In this document: positions 40,060-44,895 of the stretch, one piece after another
Position numbering within the stretch: the stretch's first letter is position 1
Layout of the letters: every line of letters begins with the position of its first letter
From: JBGCDD01 sp045105075
GTDB taxonomy: Bacteria > Pseudomonadota > Alphaproteobacteria > Rhodobacterales > Rhodobacteraceae
Assembly: GCA_045105075.1 (NCBI GenBank)
Contig: JBGCDD010000103.1
Location: 1 to 44,895 of the forward strand
DNA length: 44,895 nucleotides
Direction of reading: 5' to 3'
Notes under the pieces: generated by a model
What the model was told of the DNA's origin: nothing
The model's database searches: none
Seen by the model: the letters and a program-made list of their open reading frames with translations, nothing else
Position numbers and translations under genes: made by a program

Positions 40060-42234
40060 TCAGTCTTCGGTGTGGGTCAGTTTGGGCACATCTGAGGCGC
40101 CCGCCGAGCCACGCCCGGACAGCGACGGGTTTTCCATGAAAAAGCGATGACAATTGAACGCAAACGCGCCTTCGGGCACGGGCAGGCGGGTGAATTTGCC
40201 ATCGGGCGCCATCACCCAGCTTTGCGCCACATCTGCCAGATTGGCGGCCATCACCTGAGACACGATCTGCGCCTTGACCGTGGCGTTTTCGATCTCAACC
40301 AGCGTTTCTACGCGCCGGTTCAGGTTGCGCCCCATCCAGTCGGCTGACGAAATGAACACCCGCGCCTTTTTGCTGGGCAGTCCGTGGCCGTTGCCGAAAC
40401 ACACAATGCGCGAATGCTCCAAAAACCGCCCCACGATCGATTTGACCCGGATGTTATCGCTCAGACCTTTGACGCCGGGGCGCAGTCCGCAAATGCCGCG
40501 GATCACCAGGCTGATTTGAACGCCACCCTGACTGGCACTATAGAGTGCGTCGATGACTTCACTGTCGATCAGCGAGTTCATCTTGGCCCAGATCTCGGCT
40601 GGTTTTCCTGCCTTCGCATGGGCGATTTCCGCCTCGATCATCTCGAGCAGACGTGTTTTCAACGAAATGGGCGAGATCGCCAGGTTTTCCAGACTGTCGG
40701 GCTGCGCGTAGCCCGATAGGTAATTGAACACTTTGGTCGCATCGCGCCCCAGCGTGGTGTCGCAGGTGAAAAACGACAGATCCGTATAGATGCGCGCGGT
40801 GATCGGGTGGTAGTTGCCGGTGCCGTAGTGGGTATAGGTCACCAGATTGTCGCCCTCGCGGCGCACCACGGTGCTGATTTTGGCGTGGGTTTTCAGATCG
40901 AGAAAGCCATAAACCACATGCGCACCGGCGCGTTCCAAGCGGCGCGACTGGCGGATGTTGGCGGCCTCGTCAAAGCGCGCCTTCAGCTCGACCAGAGCGG
41001 TGACCGATTTGCCATCCTCGGCCGCCTCACACAACGCCTCGACGATGGGCGACAGTTTGGAGGTGCGATAAAGCGTCTGTTTGATCGCCACCACATTGGG
41101 ATCGCGCGCGGCCTGTTGCAGGAACCGCACCACCATATCGAAGGTCTCGTAGGGGTGATGCAGCAGCATGTCTTTTTGGCGGATCGCCGCGAACATATCA
41201 CCTTCAAAGTCGGTGATACGCTCGGGCACGCGCGAGGTGAAGCTGGGCCAGAGCAGATCAGGGCGCGAGTCCAGCACGAGTTCGCTCAGATCGGCCATAC
41301 CAAGCATGCCGCTGACCTCGATCACTTCGGTCAGATCGACGCCCAATTCATCCATGACCGTGCGCATCAGCTTTTGCGAGGCGCCTGCGGAATGGGTCAG
41401 GCGCACCACTTCGCCGCGCCGACGGCGTTTCAATGCCACCTCGAATTCGCGCACCAGATCCTCGGCCTCGTCCTCGACCTCAAGATCGCTGTCGCGCAAC
41501 ACGCGGAATTCAAAATGCGACTTTAACTTGTAACCGGGAAACAGGCTGGTGATTTGCAACAGCAACAGTTCTTCCAGCGGCAAAAACCTGTTCTGGCCGG
41601 GCTCCGAGGGCAGCGCGATAAAGCGGTCGATTTGCCCAGGGATTGGCAGCAGCGCCTGCAGCGCGCGCTTGTCGCGGGTGCGTTCCAGTTGCAGCGCCAG
41701 CGCATAACCGGTGTTGGGAATGAACGGAAACGGATGCGCCGGATCAATGGCCAGCGGCGACAGCACTGGAAACACTTTGTTCAAAAACACATCGGCCAGA
41801 TAGCCAGTGTCGGCCTCGTTCAGATCCGCGCGCGTCAGGATCGAGATGCCATTGTCGATCAGCTCTGCCTTCAGCGTGATCAAGGCGCCCTGTTGGGCCT
41901 GCATCAATTTGCGCGCGTCCTCGCTGATCAGGGTCAGTTGTTCCGCCGGGGTCAGCCCGTCTGCGGCTGGTGTGGTGTTGCCCGCCACCGCCAGTTCACG
42001 CAGACCCGCCACACGCACGGTAAAGAATTCATCAAGGTTGTTGGCCGAGATCGACACAAACCGCAGCCGTTCCAACACCGGAACCCGCGGGTTCTCTGCC
42101 TCTTCCAGCACCCGCCAGTTGAAACTGAGCCAGCTGAGCTCGCGGTTGAAAAACCGCCCCGGCCCGGTGATGTCAAGATCCGCCAATTCGGTGGCGTCGG
42201 GGAGCGGCGAATGGAGGAAATCTGCTAGGGTCAT
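40060..42234 (-). CDS. ppk1: Polyphosphate kinase 1
   Basis: 724 residues, close to the family's usual 690-720. Reversibly makes polyphosphate from ATP; membrane-associated. N domain with FFNRELSWLSFNWRVLEEA, then catalytic domains with LKTHAKISTVVRREG and THYGTGNYHP, which hold the active-site histidines (the autophosphorylated one in the second), and IYTDLSFFTCD. The C2 domain has ICGLRPG and SSADWMGRNLNRRVE. ATG at 42234 is 44 bases downstream of hda on the minus strand. Confidence 0.95.
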   Translation of the reverse strand: MTLADFLHSPLPDATELADLDITGPGRFFNRELSWLSFNWRVLEEAENPRVPVLERLRFVSISANNLDEFFTVRVAGLRELAVAGNTTPAADGLTPAEQLTLISEDARKLMQAQQGALITLKAELIDNGISILTRADLNEADTGYLADVFLNKVFPVLSPLAIDPAHPFPFIPNTGYALALQLERTRDKRALQALLPIPGQIDRFIALPSEPGQNRFLPLEELLLLQITSLFPGYKLKSHFEFRVLRDSDLEVEDEAEDLVREFEVALKRRRRGEVVRLTHSAGASQKLMRTVMDELGVDLTEVIEVSGMLGMADLSELVLDSRPDLLWPSFTSRVPERITDFEGDMFAAIRQKDMLLHHPYETFDMVVRFLQQAARDPNVVAIKQTLYRTSKLSPIVEALCEAAEDGKSVTALVELKARFDEAANIRQSRRLERAGAHVVYGFLDLKTHAKISTVVRREGDNLVTYTHYGTGNYHPITARIYTDLSFFTCDTTLGRDATKVFNYLSGYAQPDSLENLAISPISLKTRLLEMIEAEIAHAKAGKPAEIWAKMNSLIDSEVIDALYSASQGGVQISLVIRGICGLRPGVKGLSDNIRVKSIVGRFLEHSRIVCFGNGHGLPSKKARVFISSADWMGRNLNRRVETLVEIENATVKAQIVSQVMAANLADVAQSWVMAPDGKFTRLPVPEGAFAFNCHRFFMENPSLSGRGSAGASDVPKLTHTED

Positions 42235-42278
42235 GGCCTGCTTACGGGGATAAGATGTGACGAAACGCTGACACCACC

Positions 42279-42959
42279 CTAAGGCTTTGTGGGCGCAGTT
42301 CCAAGCAGGCGAACAGCCAGAGCGCGTGAAACGGTGCGCGCCTCATCCAGCGACACCTGGTCAAGGCGGTCCACAATCGCAGCAGCGGCCTGAAACGAGC
42401 GGTCCATATGGGCGCTGAGATAGGGAATCACATTGGCTTTGGGCGTGATCTGGCGGTCGGCAAACAGCTTGGCCAACACCGCCGACAACAGCGCGTCATC
42501 GGGTGCTTCCAATGCGACATGGCAGGCCGCCGACAACCGGCTTTGCAGATCCGGCAGGCTGAGGTGCCAGTGATGCGGGGCGCCGCGCCCGGTCATAAGC
42601 ATCGGTTGGCCGTTGGCTCCGCTGAGATTGAACAGATGGAACAACGCGGTTTGCCCTACGTCATTATTGGCGATATCGCCGACGTCTTCGACAGCCACAG
42701 GGGCTTTTGCGAGATCCGGCACAGTTGTGAAGTTCAGATCGCGCGCGCTGACAATTTGGGCGTTCTGCAGGCTGGCCCAGACATGCACCAAATGGGTCTT
42801 GCCGGACCCGGGCGGCCCGCTCAGCACCAGTTTTTGGTTGGGCCAGTTCGGCGTTGCCTCGATCATCGCGACGGCCATTGCGTTGGCCGGTGACACAAAG
42901 AAATCGTCGCGCCCAAGAACCTCTTTGGCGGGCAAATCAAAGCTCAGCTGGTGTGCCAT
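42279..42959 (-). CDS. hdaA: DnaA-related regulator HdaA/Hda
   Basis: 226-residue AAA+ protein that with the loaded beta clamp promotes ATP hydrolysis by DnaA to prevent re-initiation. QLSFDL at residues 4-9 is a clamp-binding motif; Walker A GPPGSGKT is at 48-55 and the Walker-B strand is VAVEDVGD around 88-95 (a weak, Hda-like form). No C-terminal DNA-binding domain, so not DnaA itself. The frame is open upstream, but ATG at 42959 gives this N terminus and lies one base after the stop of the AI-2E gene. Confidence 0.9.
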   Translation of the reverse strand: MAHQLSFDLPAKEVLGRDDFFVSPANAMAVAMIEATPNWPNQKLVLSGPPGSGKTHLVHVWASLQNAQIVSARDLNFTTVPDLAKAPVAVEDVGDIANNDVGQTALFHLFNLSGANGQPMLMTGRGAPHHWHLSLPDLQSRLSAACHVALEAPDDALLSAVLAKLFADRQITPKANVIPYLSAHMDRSFQAAAAIVDRLDQVSLDEARTVSRALAVRLLGTAPTKP

Positions 42960-42960
42960 G

Positions 42961-44028
42961 TCAGGGCTCGTCCTGATCGGCCATGCCTTTGTAAAGTCGG
43001 CTGTCCATGTATTGCCCGACGCCAAAGCGCGCCACCACACCGATAGAGGCGGCCACCGGAACCGCCACCAACATGCCAACAAAGCCAAACAGCGCGCCAA
43101 ATACCGACAGCGCCAGCAACAGCCAAACCGGGTGCAAACCAACCGAACCGCCCACCAGACGCGGGGTCAGCACGTTGCCTTCAATCACCTGACCGACGAC
43201 AAAAATCAGCCCCACAGCGCCGATCAGCCACCATTCGCCCCAGAACTGAAACAGCGCCAGACCGATGGCCAAGGCACCGCCGATCAGCGCCCCCAAATAG
43301 GGAATGAACGTGACCAGCCCGGCGACAAAGCCAACCACCAGCCCAAATTGCAGCCCCACAATCATCAGCGAGGCGGCGTAATAGGTGCCCAGGATCAGAC
43401 TGACCGTGCCCATGCCGCGAATGAACGCCGCCAGGGTCTGGTCGATTTCGCCTACCAGACGGCGGATCACCGGCGCATGATCGCGCGGCAACAGATCATC
43501 GATGCGCGCAATCATCCGGTCCCAATCAAGCAGCAGATAGACCGCCACAACCGGCACGACAACAATCAGGATCACGATGTTGAACACCGAAAGCGCCGAG
43601 CCCAGAACTGTTTCCAGCATTTGCGGGCCGCGCGCGCGGATGAACTCGCCGATATCCGCCAGCGTTTTGCGCAGCGTTGAGTCTTCGTCCAGAATGGCGG
43701 GAAAGTGGGTTGCCAGAAAGCTTTGCAAATCGCGAAACAGCTTGGGCGCGATGTTGATCAGATCGATGGTTTGCGCAATCAACGTCGGGATAACCAACAG
43801 CGCCATCACCACAAACAGCATCACCGCCAGCACTGTGATAACGGCGGTGGCGCCCATCCGGCTGAAGCCCATTCGCTCCAAACGGTCGGCGACAGGATCA
43901 ATGAAATAGGCGATGGCGCCGCCCAGGATGAAGGGAAGCAAGACATCGCCCAGGAACCACAGCACCACAACGATGGCCGCCGCAGTTGCGCCCCAATATC
44001 TCAGCTGATCTTTGACCGGAAGCGCCAT
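42961..44028 (-). CDS. AI-2E-family transporter (PerM/YdiK-type)
   Basis: 355-residue inner-membrane protein with about eight helices. The first pair (about 12-50) includes LLPFILGGAIAYFIDP, then a large loop and the second half with IPYLGALIGGALAIGLALFQFW and VEGNVLTPRLVGGSVGLHP, the family signature. The substrate is generally unknown. ATG at 44028 (MALPVKDQLRYWG) was chosen; the open frame extends 86 codons further up but crosses the proS promoter region. First gene of the AI-2E-hda-ppk1-ppx run. Confidence 0.88.
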   Translation of the reverse strand: MALPVKDQLRYWGATAAAIVVVLWFLGDVLLPFILGGAIAYFIDPVADRLERMGFSRMGATAVITVLAVMLFVVMALLVIPTLIAQTIDLINIAPKLFRDLQSFLATHFPAILDEDSTLRKTLADIGEFIRARGPQMLETVLGSALSVFNIVILIVVVPVVAVYLLLDWDRMIARIDDLLPRDHAPVIRRLVGEIDQTLAAFIRGMGTVSLILGTYYAASLMIVGLQFGLVVGFVAGLVTFIPYLGALIGGALAIGLALFQFWGEWWLIGAVGLIFVVGQVIEGNVLTPRLVGGSVGLHPVWLLLALSVFGALFGFVGMLVAVPVAASIGVVARFGVGQYMDSRLYKGMADQDEP

Positions 44029-44217
44029 GCTGGCCTCATTTTCCCTGCTAATGGCTTTGACATCGCCCAATGACCGGTGTTTTTCAAGGTCTCTCGATGA
44101 CGCGGCAGGTGCGCGGATTGCGGGCGAAGCGTCGCGCAGCGCGCAATGCCGGATTGCCTGACCCTGGCCTTTGGCATAGACCCGAAGCCAACGACAGGAC
44201 TTCAAAAGGTATTTTCG

Positions 44218-44895
44218 ATGCGTCTCAGCCGCTATTTCCTCCCCGTTTTGAAAGAAACCCCGGCCGAGGCGCAGATCGTCAGCCATCGCCTGATGCTGCG
44301 TGCCGGTATGATCAAACAGGCGTCAGCCGGGATCTATTCGTGGTTGCCGCTGGGCTTTAAAGTGCTGCGCAAGATCGAAAACATCGTGCACGAAGAACAA
44401 CAGCGCGCCGGGCATATTCCGTTGCTGATGCCCACACTGCAGTCGGCGGATCTGTGGCGCCAATCCGGGCGTTATGATGCCTATGGTCCCGAGATGTTGC
44501 GCCTGAAAGACCGTCACGACCGCGAGATGCTCTATGGTCCCACGAACGAGGAAATGATCACCGAGATCGTGGCCTCTTACGTCAATTCCTACCGTGATCT
44601 GCCGCTGACGCTGTACCATAGCCAGTGGAAATTCCGCGATGAACGTCGCCCCCGGTTAGGGGTGATGCGGGGCCGTGCGGTTTTGATGAAAGACGGCTAT
44701 AACTTTGATTTGACAAAAGAAGACGCGCTGCACGCTTACAACCGCCATCTGGTAACCTATTTGCGCACCTACGAGCGCATGGGTCTGCAGGCGATTCCGA
44801 TGCGCGCGGATTCCGGCCCGATTGGGGGCGATTTCACCCATGAATTCCTTGTGCTGGCCGACACGGGCGAATCCGAGGTGTTTTATGACGCCGAG
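44218..44895 (+). CDS. proS: Prolyl-tRNA synthetase (5' part)
   Basis: The first 226 codons, running off the right edge without a stop. Class II synthetase: MRLSRYFLPVLKETPAEAQ start, motif 1 region with LPLGFKVLRKIENIV, LYGPTNEEMI (ATP/Pro site), motif 2 as FRDERRPRLGVMRGRAVLMKDGYNFD. This fits the short alphaproteobacterial ProRS (about 440-450 residues) without the editing insert, as the sequence passes directly from TYERMGLQAIPMRADSGPIGGDF into the catalytic core. AAAAGG is upstream of the ATG. Divergent from the AI-2E gene; the 189 bases between show no clear promoter boxes. Confidence 0.93.
   Translation, partial: MRLSRYFLPVLKETPAEAQIVSHRLMLRAGMIKQASAGIYSWLPLGFKVLRKIENIVHEEQQRAGHIPLLMPTLQSADLWRQSGRYDAYGPEMLRLKDRHDREMLYGPTNEEMITEIVASYVNSYRDLPLTLYHSQWKFRDERRPRLGVMRGRAVLMKDGYNFDLTKEDALHAYNRHLVTYLRTYERMGLQAIPMRADSGPIGGDFTHEFLVLADTGESEVFYDAE

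Noticed and set aside
44057..44085. Promoter of proS with TTGACA at 44057
   Set aside because: The -35 box is perfect, but no acceptable -10 box follows at 16-18 bases (TTTTTC), and it is 130 bases from the ATG.

Overview
The window reads as a piece of chromosome from an alphaproteobacterium, most likely Rhodobacterales (Roseobacter/Rhodobacter type). The evidence is the GC-rich codon use, a propionyl-CoA carboxylase locus run by a PccR/ScfR-type regulator with TTTGCAAA boxes, the run AI-2E transporter-hda-ppk1-ppx, a betI-betC-betA choline locus, and a GGGGGCGCTGCCCCC...GGAGTTTATTTTGAAAGATGAA intergenic element of a kind I associate from memory with this order. No phage, insertion sequence, CRISPR array, rRNA or tRNA gene was seen. 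Coding density is high, with many ATGA, GTGA or TGATG overlaps.

Layout. 1-1745: 3' end of a histidinol-phosphatase-like IMPase gene, coupled to an 8-oxoguanine deaminase-like amidohydrolase. 1965-7435: a compact + strand run of mgtE, 5-formyl-THF cyclo-ligase, a YmdB-like phosphodiesterase, an EamA transporter and an SLC13/TrkA_C permease. 7511-11936 (- strand): a BASS-type transporter with an FAD dehydrogenase, and upstream a second SLC13/TrkA_C permease. 12047-13810: yebC, an 82-residue unknown protein and a nitroreductase. 13815-15388: a divergent argP-like/argO-like pair. 15428-20200: an EamA transporter, then betI-betC-betA (choline-O-sulfate to choline to betaine aldehyde; no betB here). 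20266-20922: a secreted nuclease.

20930-35197 is the functional core: propionyl-CoA to succinyl-CoA. The regulator pccR is coupled to an alpha/beta hydrolase and sits near a Bcr/CflA transporter gene broken by one in-frame TGA. pccB and pccA follow, interspersed with a cupin, a DUF6497-like exported protein, two tiny lipoproteins and a 122-residue unknown. Then come a membrane-anchored unknown, a DUF4174 protein, a sulfotransferase-like gene and the B12-dependent methylmalonyl-CoA mutase. TTTGCAAA-type palindromes lie upstream of both pccR and pccB, so the regulator probably controls itself and the carboxylase.

35231-38444 holds small housekeeping genes (VOC, GNAT, TerB/J-domain, endonuclease/exonuclease/phosphatase family, a secreted unknown). 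38441-44028 (- strand) is the polyphosphate/Hda block, and proS starts at 44218 and runs off the end.

Nothing here is an obviously new large system. The most interesting signals are the PccR operator clusters, a three-copy intergenic element with a covarying stem, the nonsense-mutated transporter gene, hairpins inside the PCC locus, and several promoters whose -10 box lies 6-7 bases before an ATG without a ribosome-binding site (candidate leaderless mRNAs). All calls are from reading the sequence; no database search was run.
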